DNA of 64,000 nucleotides from Utricularia gibba (GCA_002189035.1 NEEC01000014.1:2978501-3042500), one strand, 5' to 3'. Shown: positions 12,748 to 24,200, counted from the stretch's first letter. A program made the numbers and translations. Notes: generated from the letters alone by a model not told the origin.

Positions 12748-12780
12748 TGAGCCAGCATGGACTTGAACTCAAGACCTTTT
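12748..12780 (-). pseudogene. trnI-GAU: tRNA-Ile(GAU) 3' exon, plastid-derived pseudogene
   Basis: On the minus strand GAGTTCAAGTCCATGCTGGC corresponds to the T-arm and acceptor stem of plastid trnI, preceded by the conserved 3' end of its group II intron (ACTATAGGTGCAACAATTTA). Several substitutions are present. The 5' exon is not in the window. Confidence 0.75.
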
Positions 12781-13031
12781 ATGTGAAGTAAATTGTTGCA
12801 CCTATAGTTCAATCAATGGAGGAGAATCAATAGATTCCTTTTCAGGAGCGATTCATCCTTCCGAAATGTAGTATACAACTCTCCATTGTACTGCACTCTC
12901 CAAGTGTGCTTCTTCCCCTCTCTTTCCATACCTTGCTAAGTCATTGTGAAATAACTCTAATGATTCAACCTGTGAATCTATGATCATTTTTTCAAACATC
13001 CCATTACAAAATTTGGGGGCATCTTTAGGGA

Positions 13032-14130
13032 TGATAAATGAGAATTTTGCAAATCGTCATTCAAATACAATTCCACGTATCAAATAAATTCATAAGTCTA
13101 ATTTATAATCAATCATAAAAGAAATATGAGCATAGTGTAATTAGGATTGGATGTTGACCTATTATGTTTTTCACGATGGCAGATTAAGCCTAAACAAGGA
13201 CTAATTCCGTTTTATGATAAAAGAAGATTATGTGATATCTAAGGTTTCTAGAAACAACATGCTCATTATTATTCTTATTCCACTCAAACCAAAAATCATT
13301 CATTTAACAAATTCAGAGTTCAAGTCTATCTAAACTCTTGTTTTACCCATTTTCTAATCTATCTCTAGTCAGGTTTGTTTAACATGAATATCACTATCTC
13401 CCCTCTTGGGTCTATCATGATTTTCTAAGAAAATAGTGTGATTATATGGTTAGGATGCTTAAATGAACAATGAACATGCTTGTCCCTTTGGTTCCAAGAC
13501 ACTATTTGGTGCTACTCATATTAACATAGCTTCAAAAGCATGTTCATATCACAACTTGACAATTAGAAAATAAATAGTAACAGAAAATGCAAATAGATCA
13601 ATGCAAAATTCAAAATCGTTTACAATCTACTCCTGGCTAGGAGTAGTGTTCTTGATTAGAAGAAATCTTCAAAAATGAGTTGAGTTCTAGAGTTGATTTC
13701 TTTCTATTTGTTCTTCTGTAGTTTCTTTTTTCTTTTTTAAAACCCCCTTCTCCAGACCCTCTTGGATGTTCTACAAAGTTTCTAAATATTTTTTTCTCTC
13801 TTCTCCCATCTTTTGTCAAAAACTCTCCTTTTTATCTTCTTTGGATTTGGTGCACTCTCTCTCCTTCCTTTATCCTATTTTTCTACCATCTTCATCATGC
13901 ACTTTCATCTTTTCATGATTTGAATTGCTAAGAATGTGCTGCATTGCTCTAAGGAAAATAATTACACCCAAGATTGTCACTAAATCTAGGATTTAGTCCA
14001 AATCTAGAATGAAATACTTAAAATAGAGCTGCTAAATACAAAAATGTCAAAATGCTTAGTAAAATCCTAATCTTATATAATAATACTACTCATTTTCTAA
14101 TCTTACAACACTAAAAATTATGTGTTATCA
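13032..14130 (-). repeat. Solo LTR, family R2 (copy A)
   Basis: The element runs TGATAAATGA...TGTGTTATCA on the plus strand; its own forward direction is minus, inferred from the PPT next to the 51892 copy. Flanks aggga (13027-13031) and agtga (14131-14135) are a 4/5 target duplication. The plastid trnI intron sequence is interrupted at one flank and resumes at the other, which independently fixes both ends. Confidence 0.85.
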
Positions 14131-14255
14131 AGTGATTGAAGAGATCAAAGACCAAGAAGTGAGTTATTTTAAGAATTCTTCTTACAACTAGATCCAATCT
14201 CTTGGGCCTTGTAGAAAGCAAAAAGAATGTTGTACTCTTCCTTTTAGGGGGAGGG
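14131..14255 (-). other. Plastid DNA insertion (NUPT), part 2 (trnI intron)
   Basis: On the minus strand GGCCCAAGAGATTGGATCTA and AATAACTCACTTCTTGGTCT are conserved plastid trnI intron sequence, lying upstream of the part at 12384-13026 in the correct order. The solo LTR 13032-14130 was therefore inserted into the plastid-derived segment. The segment is cut at 14255 by the next R2 LTR. Confidence 0.8.
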
Positions 14256-15285
14256 TGATAAACGAAAAATTCACACGTCGTAAATGTAAACTTTCCTATC
14301 AAATAAATTTATAACCTAACACACATTCAAGCATAAAACAATTATGAGCATAGTGATTAGGGTTGAACACGAAGAACAGGTGCTTGCTATGTGAAAGTTA
14401 ATGCATGAAATCCGTGTCATGTTGGTAAAATTGGTCTTAGCTAGAAATAAAACAGAACTATGATGGAATGCAGTAAGGAAAAGCAACAAGTTTTGGGATT
14501 CGGTAGTTTCTGGAATGGAATGGGTGATGCCTGGGGACTCCTAGGGAATGTATGCCTATCACTAAACAAGCTCACATAAATCATAAGCCAAACAACTAAC
14601 TCACAAGATCTAGGTTTACCCGGATTCTTGTTTTTCCCCCTAATCTTTGGTCTACCTCTAATTAAGGTTGTTAAGTTGGGTTTCACTACTTCCCCCTCCT
14701 GGATCTATCTTGGTTTGTTAAGGAAGTGGTGTGATCTATGGTTTATTAGTTCTAAGGATTTATTAGCATATTTCTCCCCTTTTCACCCCAAGGCACCCCC
14801 TAAGTGCTTAGCCACTCATGATAAGATAAAGGAAAATGTTTTCATAGCATATCCTAAACAACATCCTTGCTTTAAAGCTAAACAACAACGAGCAATATCC
14901 AGTAGAAGTGGAAAAGACAATTTGTTCACGCAGGAAATCCAAATCTAGTCTTAGCTAGGACTAGTAAACGTCAAGAACGAAAATAAATTCTCAAGAGAAG
15001 CTGTGTTCTTCTGGTTCGTCATTCCCCTCCTTCTTCTTCCTCCAGAAAAATCTCCAAAAACTTGTCGTGAGTCTCCAAAGGGAGATTTACCCCTCTCTCC
15101 AACTTTTTCCTCCTTTTGTCCAACAAATCCCTTTTTTTTCTTCCTTGGATTTTGTGTGTACCACTTTTCAGTCTTTTGGACTCATCTTCTGCCACTACAC
15201 TGTGCATATTCGGCTCCTAGGGATTTGTGTTGCAACTTGCACTGCATTACTCAAATAAAACTATTAGAAGGTTGGGACTAAATCG
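14256..15285 (-). repeat. LTR family R2 (copy B1), truncated
   Basis: The sequence starts TGATAAACGAAAAATT like the copy at 51892 and follows it closely through TAACACACATTCAAGC, CCCCTAATCTTTGGTC, CCCCAAGGCACCCCCTAAG and the CTCCTTGGATTTTGTGTG region. It ends at 15285 exactly in the middle of a palindrome (see findings), then jumps back to an earlier part of the same LTR. ORFs here (for example 14628-14948 and 15003-15281) are chance readings of LTR DNA. Confidence 0.78.
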
Positions 15286-15428
15286 CAGATGAAATGGGTG
15301 ATGCCTTGGGACTCATAGAGGATCTATGTTTATCACTAAACAAGCTCACACAAACCATAAATCAAACAATTAAAAACAAAGTCTAGGTCTACCTAGACTC
15401 TTGTTTTCCTCCTAATCTATGGTCTATC
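15286..15428 (-). repeat. LTR family R2 (copy B2), left piece
   Basis: GGGTGATGCC, CACTAAACAAGCTCACA and the TCTAGGTCTACC block repeat the part of copy B1 that starts near 14512. It is a second partial R2 LTR in tandem, interrupted after ctatc (15424-15428) by an R1 solo LTR. Confidence 0.75.
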
Positions 15429-16880
15429 TATTGGGTTTCTCGTTGACATCGTATGTCTCAAAAGCAGCGGAATTTTAAAATTTTTGAGAAACCCCCAACG
15501 TAGATCTTGAAATACAGTATACATTAGACAAAGGGATTCTGAAATACCTTTCAGATGACTCCGTTGTTCACCAACCGCCAATAGCAGACGGCCTCTATGG
15601 TATCCACATGTGGAGCACTCCGTTGATAACCTTCTTAAGGCTCTTGAATGCTGGTCGAATCTATCAGGTGCTATAAGAGAAAAACGCCTCCTTGTGGATC
15701 AACCTCAAAGAGCACGAAGACCTTGGAGCAGATCTCAAGATTTAAATCTTTTGATGATAGATTTTTTGTGACATATCAAATCATATCTATATGAGATTTT
15801 TTATTTTGAGTTTAATCAATATTAATCTCAAAATAACTTTCTATCTAATTTATCCACTTTATCAATTACATCTCATGTAATTGTGTCATTCTATTTTATA
15901 TCGTTGAGTGACTCCACTATTGTGTGTGACCCTATAGGCTTCCTCAATCAAGGTCGTAATAATGAATTTATTAATTAACTCTTAATTAATCAAATCCATC
16001 ATTATCAATCATGAGTGATGTCTAGCAATATATCATGATCCCCAAGATTAAAGAATAATCAGGTGAACTGATTGAGCCTTTCCATGACCAGCCATCATGC
16101 AATGAACAGCTTTCATCATACTTATATCTCATTCGGTACCAGAACATAGGTGTGTGTCTTTCTGATTTATGGAAATTATAATTGCATTGAAGCACTAACA
16201 CTCATTGACCTACTCAAACAATTCGAGTGCATTACCCTGGGCCTAGGACTTACTGTTAGGCTTTGATGCAATTACTTGAGATATGATCTCATCGCTAACA
16301 TGATTGATGAATCCTTTATTGATCAATCAACTATCTCCAACCTTTATTGATCAATCAACTACTCATCCATACTAGGCAAGCCATGGTTAGGCTCCCATTA
16401 ATAATGAGCGAAAATGTGAGCTTAACATCAAGATAACTTTGTTGACCTCAAGTTTAAGCTTACTTGTATGGCTGTCATATCCGAGATCTTGCTACTGACA
16501 CTTGGTGAGCTTCCCATAGTAGCATCTCGAAGATGAGTCATCAAGTGAATCGATTCTCTAATCGACACCCACACATAGGTTCTAGTAATCTCATTACATC
16601 AATTGTGAGAACCATTGTCTAAACAGTTTAGGGAACTCAATCTGTGCTAAATTATCCGTATTTGTGATATCCTCATTTCACAAACACTCTAGCCAGAGAG
16701 TTTTTAACTTGAACATGAATACTTGAAGAATCTCACATTATGATCTCATCAAAATTTCTATAGCACATAGATCAAGTAGAGGATTTTATTAATGATATAA
16801 ACTTGATCACAATTCAAGGTAAACATCAAAGGATAAGATTTGCCAATGAATTGATTTTCTCTAGAACACATACACTAACA
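15429..16880 (-). repeat. Solo LTR, family R1 (Copia type), copy 1
   Basis: The LTR is 1452 bases, read on the minus strand from TGTTAGTGTATG (16880) to AACCCAATA (15429). It is homologous along its whole length to 22058-23555 and 29533-31001. Flanks ctatc (15424-15428) and ctacc (16881-16885) are a 4/5 target duplication. The host R2 sequence (CTACCTCTAATTAGG) is interrupted here. There is no internal region, hence a solo LTR. Confidence 0.87.
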
Positions 16881-17150
16881 CTACCTCTAATTAGGATTGT
16901 TAAGTTGGGTTTCACTATACTCTTCATATCTGCCTCCTTGGGGTTTGTGTTGCGAATATGCTACATTGCTCAAACAAAACTATTAGAAGTAAGGTTGGGA
17001 CTAAATCGTCGATTTAGTCCCAACTAAGACTAAAATGACAAAACTACGATACCATGCGCAAAAATATAGAATTAGGTAGTATAACTTGATTTTTGTAGCA
17101 CAATGTGAGTAATTTCCATATACTCAATCACTCAAAAATATGTGTGATCA
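16881..17150 (-). repeat. LTR family R2 (copy B2), right piece
   Basis: The sequence resumes at CTACCTCTAATTAGG, has a deletion relative to other R2 copies, contains the intact 15-base-arm palindrome at 16994-17024, and ends with ACTCAAAAATATGTGTGATCA at 17150. No target duplication matches across B1+B2. Confidence 0.75.
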
Positions 17151-18214
17151 CTATCCTCGTCTCGACTTTCACTGATTCCCTTCGAATAACTGGTTATTGG
17201 AGCAAGGAATAGCATACTCTCTTTTACATTCTAATTGACTAGGAGGCACGAGAATAACCTCATGTGATTCCCCCTTGTATGATTGAGAGGACAAGAGGAT
17301 TGCCATCGATTACCCTCAAAACTGAATTCTGCATGTGTGCCTAGCTGTTGCAAATGACTAGTGGCAAGTATGAGGTCACTACCCATCCAATGCCGCGGTA
17401 CATTGGTCACAAACCATTCACTATCTCCCTCGAACTGGTAGGATTGGAGATGGTGCTCTTCATCTTTCTCTTCATCATAATTTGTAAGGAGTGCCTGCTA
17501 TTCATGGACCATGACTAGGAAACCTTACAGAAAGACTGTAACATGACATGTGGAAATATGCAAAATTTGGAAGAATTTCAGTAAAGAACCGAGATTGATG
17601 CTCAAGACTTGGAAGAAAATTTCATATATTCCCAGAAATTAAAAAAGTTTAGCCATGAATGGTCATGAAAACAGAAAACCCAATGGAAAGTTAAAGTGTT
17701 CTTCCTCCCTTGGTGGAAAGAAAGAATCAAAAGTTCTAAATGCCAAAACAAAATGCGAAAAAGTCTGAAAATTTCCGATCCAAAATGTTCCAAGTTCCTG
17801 TAAAGCCACTCCTACATGCATTCACTTCCTCTAATTTCTTCCCATTATTCTTTCTATCTTGCGCGCACAACCAGCTTTCCCATGAGTGCAAGTAACCGCC
17901 TAATCATTACTGCAAACTCTGATCTGCCATAAATTAGGGGTCTTAATTAATATCAGTCCATTGCCCACAATTGACCCAAGTCACGCACAAGGCATGAAAC
18001 GTCAATGTCTAGTCTTGTACAATACTTCAAGTTTGCCTCTTGATATTTTGGGTGAAAGTGCACGATAAAAGACAACAAAATATGTGCAAAATACAAAAAT
18101 AGGAATTTTATAATAAAATTGACTACCTACCAATATAAATCCTAGATTTGACGACTTAATACTTAATTAGCACATAATAATATATAATAAATAGTTAGAA
18201 AATGACACTTAACA
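17151..18214 (-). repeat. LTR family R3 (Athila type), truncated copy 1
   Basis: On the minus strand it starts TGTTAAGTGTCATTTTC at 18214. Like the other R3 copies it has the CTTGTGCGTGACTTGG block, ATCAGAGTTTGCAG.AATGAT, GGTCCATGAATAGCAGG, GAAGAGCACCA.CTCCAA and CCTCTTGTC. It stops at 17151 against R2, so its last 200 or so bases are missing. Confidence 0.78.
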
Positions 18215-18923
18215 ACGATATGGCTATCAAAATCATGAGTATCGGCATGTAGATTCTAGATTCACATGGTAGTTTCAAGTCCTTGAGCAATTGTTCTTAA
18301 GAAATGAAGCAATTTGGCCCATTCCTCGAAAGAAGTTTATACCGGATCCTTATCCACCAAAATTTTTATTTGGGCTTTCGAGAAATGAATTATCATAGAG
18401 TCCTATTTCCACAAAATGCATACAAAGAGGCCCACTACAATCAACTTCAAATTCGGATTAGTAATTCTCTATTTCGTAGATATTTTTAGAATTCATTTTG
18501 TTCTTGAGTTCTTTACTAGGTTATTATGATCATGAAGTCGATACGGGCCGAGTCTTTCGGATATATTGTGACACAGCCAACAGGAGCTCAAGGGACCTCT
18601 GCAATAACATACAACTCTTTTCAAGCGTTGGATCAGTGTAAAAATGATTCATTTGTACAATCCAAAATGAATAAGGAATGTTTTCTTGTTTTCTGTTAAC
18701 TACAAAAAATAAAAAAAAATAAAAAAATTGCCTTCTTTTATTCAAAACTTATCGTGATCTTCAACCAATTATGTGCTTCAATAGAATAAAGAGGAGTAAG
18801 TGCCATGGCCTGTTTTCAATACTGAGCGCCTTGATCAAACCAAACATACTATCCCCATCAGAATCGCCCTGGAGAATGGCCCGTTCTCCCTGTCCGGACT
18901 AGGTAGATGAATTTCTTCCCTTA
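18215..18923. other. Unassigned sequence next to a group II intron remnant
   Basis: A 61-codon plus-strand reading (18304-18489) and an interrupted continuation to about 18700 do not match a family I recognise. Being next to a group II intron motif, the stretch could be organellar DNA, but I cannot name the gene. Confidence 0.3.
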
Positions 18924-18956
18924 GAACCGTACTTGGTTTCCTATCTCATACTGCTT
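18924..18956 (-). other. Group II intron domain V-like remnant
   Basis: On the minus strand an AGC triad, a GTATGAGATAGGAAACC loop region and AAGTACGGTTC form the two arms of a domain V hairpin. Domain V is the catalytic core of group II introns, which in plants are confined to organelle genomes. The following TCTAAGGGAAGAAATTCATC would be the domain VI and exon side. The intron identity, mitochondrial or plastid, is not resolved. It probably marks a second organellar insertion. Confidence 0.5.
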
Positions 18957-20645
18957 ATCCCCATCAACTCTTCTGGTGTCCCGTTACTATATTACTATTC
19001 CTATTAGCAATTGAATAGAACTTTTCGTGGATCTATTCCCATTTTTGGAGTTCATGGACGGTAATTCTGCAATTACACAAAAATCATTTAATTAATAAAT
19101 AAGATTGTTTACATTGTTAATTAATTATTTCTATTTTCTTAAAAACCGATTAAAAAAAAAACGAAAGACATGTTTTAAAAATAATAGACATAATGACTTT
19201 GAAGTAAACCTCCATAATGTAGAAGTTTGCCTATGTATGTACATGTAAACGTCTACCATTGATTTACTTATGTAAATTTTAAGGGTGCTATTGTAAAATA
19301 ATACTATTACATAATCATTATAATATAATATTTTTATTTAGTGGAATTATAGAATCAAACATATCACTAGAACAATATCATCTCATTTAATAACTTGTTT
19401 TCCCATATTTTCAATAATATTCAACTAAACTCTTCTTATTAGGTAATTGAGATCAATATGAGATTTTCTTACATTCCCTTATCATTTTGTGATACTAAAG
19501 AATACCTTAACAAAGAAAACATTAAGAAAAATAAAATCAAATCTCAAATTAAAATATCAAAAAACATAATAAAATAGTCATACTCATAGGAACTTGTGCA
19601 AGGTTTCATCATATATTCTTAATTGCAATTACTTGCACATACATGTTTGATTTTCACATGAAAATAATCATATAAATATGAAATATTAAAAGAAAAATGA
19701 TCAAAGAGGTATTCCATGATTGAGAAAGTAGATTATTTATAGGAAAATAAATCTAAGTCTTATATTGGTCTTATTTCATGGTCTTAAATAAGATCTTTTA
19801 TTTAAATTTTTTTATCTAAATCTTCTAATATCATTTTCAAATATCTGTCTTATACATGAATTTTGGATCAAATTTTTATTTTTTAACTTATTCTTTGGCT
19901 CACATTCATGTATTCTCGAATTCAAAATTTTTTGAATATTTATTTCTTATCAAGTTTGCTCTGTACTAAAAATCAATAACATTCAATTTCTCTTCAAAAT
20001 ATCAAATTAATATAATAGATGTAAAATCAATAAAAAATAATTAAAAAATGAATGAAAAAACCCCTAAAAAATGATGAAAAATATATTTTAAAATGATACA
20101 AAGTCAATTATCATTTATTACAAGAGTTTTTCATGGAAATTAGAATTCCATTTGTATTACAAATCGGTTTTCAGTGTTTCGTTTCATTTGTTGTTTTTTT
20201 CCCACCTCCCGAAGGCAAATTTCCTCCTATTGTTGGATTTTTCCAAAAGGTAACTATTTCCATTTCATATTGAAATTGCTGTAGAATCTTTTGAAAAAAA
20301 TTTTCTTATTATGAGGGAAAGGACTTACTATCTTTGGGATTTGATCCTACTCTATAGATCTTTTCTGCACCCTTGAAACTAGAATAGATATATAAAAAAA
20401 AAAACTTCAACAATTCCCTTTGTTTTTAACCGCTCCAAATTTCTCAACCTGAAATTTGCAAATAACAAATTGTAAAAGTATTCTTAATATTCAAAAATAA
20501 TTATTAAATCGTGCATTAAGTGCATTATAAAATTATTTAATGTACCCTAAATTCTAAAAAATAAATTAAACCACATGTTAAGAAGACTATAAAATAAAAG
20601 TGCAGTAAATAAAAAGTATCATCTTTCATTGGAAACATTTTCTAG
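18957..20645. other. AT-rich intergenic, no gene seen
   Basis: From about 19090 the sequence is strongly AT-rich with poly-A/T runs. I see no ORF, LTR end or RNA gene. Confidence 0.5.
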
Positions 20646-20649
20646 ACAC

Positions 20650-20965
20650 CTATATTGGCACATTTGGGTGTCTGGTAAGAGAGTCTAACACCTTTTTTAA
20701 GGCACTTACAGTACCTTGTGTCAGTGTGTGAGATCATTTCCAGGCACCCACTTCTCTCGCTTGTATGTCTGGGAAGGGATGTTTGAGACGATTTTCTAGG
20801 CAGATTCTTCCCTCGTATGGGTGCCTAGGAAGGGTGTATGAGACCATATTCCAAGCAACCACTTTTGCTCGTGTGGGTGTTTGGTAAGGATGTGTCCAAA
20901 TGCTGGTTTTCGAAATCGACCATGTCTTCCAGTCCTCTTTAACACCTTAGTGGGTGCCTTAAGAC
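20650..20965. repeat. Degenerate tandem repeat, unit about 56-60 bases
   Basis: Three or more units share a core like TGGGTGCCTAGGAAGGGTGT followed by GAGACCAT and TTCCAGGCA. Unit starts are near 20740, 20797 and 20853. The block is bounded by inverted AACACCTT..AAGGCAC / TGGGTGCCTTAA-type ends (20687-20707 and 20941-20961). It is adjacent to the 3' end of a hAT relic and may be its subterminal repeat region. Confidence 0.5.
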
Positions 20966-21059
20966 ACATTGTTTGAATCATACAATCTTAATTAGAAGCA
21001 CGAATAAAACATTTTAAAAAAAAGTAATAGTATTTTATGGAGCACATAATGTTTCCGAA

Positions 21060-22045
21060 TTAGTAGTCTTCAACTTTATCTTCACTCGAACTCGAGGACA
21101 ACGTTTGATTTCTTTTCATTGCCTCTAATCAATCCTCTAGACAAATGCAGGCCTTCATGGTCTATACATTTAATTTGGAGCGCTTGTGATTAAGAACTCG
21201 TCCTCCCGCACTGAATGCACTTTCGGACGATATTGCAAATGCTGAAGGTGTTAGAAGATGGGTAAGTAGTAGAATTTGTCTTCTATCAACCCAATATGTC
21301 TAAGTTGTCATCATGAACACCCTCAACAATAAGAGTATTATTGTAAATTGTAATTTGATCAACAGAATTTAATGAAAATGATGAAGAGGATGACACAAAT
21401 GAACTATGTTTCCTACGAATAATGTCCATCGAATTGCAACTGTCAAACATCAAATTATTAATGGAATTCACAATATCTAGAAGCATAAAGCAAATACATG
21501 CCACATAGAACATTATTTGTATTAAAATCTATTTCTTCACGAATTATTAATGGAAAGAGCAACATCATTTATAGCGCAAGACTCTGAAATATATTCAAGT
21601 AAAGTTTTTACACCTCTAGATTTAACCTAAGTAAAATCGGTGCAATAAGAAACAAATATTGGATATCATCCAATTGTTTCAAAAACTTATTTTTCATATT
21701 TCGAACTACATCTTCTAAAAAATTACAATCACCTTGATGATCATAAAAATCCAACAAAATTTAACAAATATATGAAATAGTAGGTTGAGAATTTGGATAA
21801 TAAATACCAATCAAGATCTTAGTACCAAAGTAAAATGTTTCTATTAAATTCACTAAACTTTTTATTTTTTAAAAAATAGAATGAGTGAAGAAATTGTAAC
21901 CCATGAAAGATTCAAAAAATTAAATAAAAAAATTGTCATAAGGAAATAAATTTTTTTTATTCGACATAGGATTCATTCTATTATTCAAAATGTCAATAGT
22001 GTTTGTATTCGCAGACGTATTATCCAAAGAAATAAATAAAATCCT
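21060..22045 (-). pseudogene. hAT-family transposase remnant
   Basis: On the minus strand about 21105-21255 encodes SAFAISSESAFSAGGRVL followed by CICLEDWL. This is the C-terminal dimerisation (hATC) domain, where a serine- and glycine-rich 'SE..FS.GGR' motif precedes the CL.DWL helix. Upstream, the reading around 21640-21760 has MKNKFLKQLDDIQYLFLIAP, matching the 'M..KF.KYW......IA..LDPR' block before the dimerisation domain. Frames are broken by several stops and the N-terminal zinc finger and catalytic part are not seen, so this is a dead 3' portion. It ends near 22045 at an R1 LTR. Confidence 0.72.
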
Positions 22046-22057
22046 AATTAGAGGTAG

Positions 22058-23555
22058 TGTTAGTGTATGTGTTCTAGAGAAAATCAATTCATTGGCAAAT
22101 CTTATCCTTTGATGTTTACCTTGAATTGTGATCAAGTTTATATCATTGATAAAATCCTCTACTTGATCTATGGCTATAGAAATTTTGATGAGATCATAAT
22201 GTGAGATTCTTCAAGCATTTATGTTCAAGTTAAAAACTCTCTGGCTAGAGTGTTTGTGAAATGAGGATATCACAAATACGGATAATCTAGCACAGATTGA
22301 GTTCCCTAAACTGTTTAGGCAATGGTTCTCACAATTGATGTAATGAGATTACTAGAACCTATGTATGGGTGTCGATTAGAGAATCAATTCACTTGATGAC
22401 TCATCTTCGAGATGCTACTATGGGAAGCTCACCAAGTGTCAGTAGCAAGATCTCGGATATGACAGCCGTGCAAGTAAGCTTAGACTTGAGGTCAACAAAG
22501 TTATCTTGATCTTAAGCTCACATTTTCGCTCATTATTAATGGGAGCCTAACCATGGCATGCCTAGTATGGATGAGTAGGGATGTAACTCTTTAAGGTTGG
22601 AGATAGTTGATTGATCAATAAAAGATTCATCACTCATGTTAGCGATGAGATCATATCTCAAGTAATTGCATCAAAGCCTAACAGTAAGTCCTAGGCCCAG
22701 GGTAATGCACTCGAATTGTTTGAGTAGGTCATTGAGTGTTAGTGCTTGAATGCAATTATAATTTCCATAAATCAGAAAGACACACACCTATGTTCTGGTA
22801 CCGAATGAGATATAAGTATGATGAAAGCTGTTCATTGCATGGTGGCTGGTCATGGAAAGGCTCAATCAGTTCACCTGATTATTCTTACATCTTGAAGATC
22901 ATGATATGTTGCTAGACATCACTCATGATCGATAATGATGGATTTGATTAATTAAGAGTTAATTAATAAATCCATTATTACAGCCTTGATTGAGGAAGCC
23001 TATAGGGTCACACACAATAGTGGAGTCACTCAACGATATAAAATAGAATGACACAATTACATGAGATGTAATTGGTAAAGTGGATAAATTAAATTGAGAG
23101 TTATTTTGAGATTAATATTGATTAAACTCAAAATAAAAGATCATATATAGATAAGATTTGGAACATATACATATCTTCACAAGATAATATCTTTACGGAG
23201 ATATGATTTGATATATTACCATATATCTATCAAAAGATTTAGACCTTAAGATCTGCTCCAAGGGTCTTCGTGCTCTCTGAGACTAATCCACAAGGGGGCG
23301 TTTTTTTCTACTAGCAACTGAGGAATTCGACCAGCATTCAAGAGCCTTGAGAAGGTTATCGACGGAGTGCTCCACGTGTGGATACCATAGAGGTCGTCTC
23401 CTATTGGCGGTTGGTGAATAACGGAGTCATCTGAAAGGTATTTCAGCATCCCTTAGTCTGATGTATACCGTATTCCAAGATCTGCGTTGGGGGTTTCTCA
23501 AAAATTTAAAATTCCGCTGCTTTTGAGACATACGATGTCTACGAGAAACCCAACA
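22058..23555 (+). repeat. Solo LTR, family R1 (Copia type), copy 2
   Basis: The sequence runs TGTTAGTGTATG...AACCCAACA and is homologous over its whole length to copy 1 (inverted) and copy 3. There is no target duplication: the left flank is ggtag, the right gcatc. The 17 bases left of the LTR (ATCCTAATTAGAGGTAG) are identical to the flank of copy 1, although the surrounding DNA differs. No primer site follows. Confidence 0.85.
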
Positions 23556-24200
23556 GCATCTTATTGCATTCCTTTGTAACGACTCCTAATCAAGGTCCAT
23601 GAGTAGCAGGCCACTCCTCGCGGATTTTGGTGAAGATCAAGGTGAAGAGCACCAACTCCAACCCTACCAGTTCCAGGGAAGTATCGGATTATTTGTGGCC
23701 TATTTACTGCGATAGTGGGCAGGTTGTGACCTCGAGCCTGCCACTGGCCATTGGCAACAATTGGGCACATGCGCGCAATTCGGTTTTGAAGGCAATCGAA
23801 GGCAATCCTCTTGTCTTCTTATTTATCTAAGTGGGAATCACATGAGGCTATTCACGTTCCTCCTTGTCAATCAGAGTGCAAGGGAAAGTAGGTTATTCCT
23901 TGCTCCTATAACTAGCTTTTCGAAAGAAATCAGTGAAAACCGAGGCAAGGACGGACAAAGGAAGGAGACGGAATCTCATTCCCAGGAATTACGTCTCGTA
24001 GTCAAGACCCATCACTTAGGTTGTAGCTTTTATTTCTGCATTTCACAAACCCCCTTTTACAAAAATTGTGACATTTTGTAGAAGTTTCTTACAAAACACT
24101 TTTTATGAAAAACAATTCCTTGAGATCGATACTTGTACCTCACTCTTTTGTGTTTTACATTTTAAATATTTTAAATTTGTTGAGGAAACAACACGCAACA
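23556..24200 (+). repeat. LTR family R3, 3' part only (copy 2)
   Basis: The sequence begins within the LTR and contains GGTCCATGAGTAGCAGG, GGTGAAGAGCACCAACTCC, TTGGGCACATGCGCGCAATT, CCCATCACTTAGGTTGTAG and AGAAGTTTCTTACAAAACAC. It ends ..AACAACACGCAACA at 24200, the R3 terminus. The 5' part is missing where R1 copy 2 abuts. The right flank is family-R2 element internal sequence, so it was inserted there. Confidence 0.8.

Larger units (their letters stand above)
12384..13026 (-). other. Plastid DNA insertion (NUPT), trnI-trnA spacer region, part 1
   Basis: Read on the minus strand, the order is: 3' part of the plastid trnI(GAU) intron, trnI 3' exon, a shortened trnI-trnA spacer, trnA(UGC) 5' exon, and the first part of the trnA intron. 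Recognised blocks are GGAAGAAGCACACTTGGAG and GGAGAGTTGTATACT (trnI intron), AAAAGGAATCTATTGATTC, ACTATAGGTGCAAC, ATATAGCTCAGTTGGTGGAG, AATTGGGTTGTTGCGATTA and GGGGAAGAGGA.GAA in the trnA intron. The match is from memory of the conserved rRNA-operon spacer, not from a search. The spacer between the tRNAs is largely deleted. It is a dead nuclear copy, and it continues at 14131. Confidence 0.85.

Noticed and set aside
12618-12812. 64-codon minus-strand ORF
   Set aside because: It reads through plastid trnA and trnI exon and intron sequence; not a protein gene.
14441-15281. Several ORFs of 60-106 codons on both strands
   Set aside because: They lie inside R2 LTR copies, are not conserved as frames between copies, and match no family.
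18304-18489. 61-codon ORF as a host gene
   Set aside because: No family recognised; the neighbouring group II intron motif suggests organellar DNA instead. Kept as unassigned.
20650-20965. CRISPR-like array
   Set aside because: Unit similarity is diffuse with no conserved repeat/unique-spacer alternation, and the context is a plant nuclear genome.
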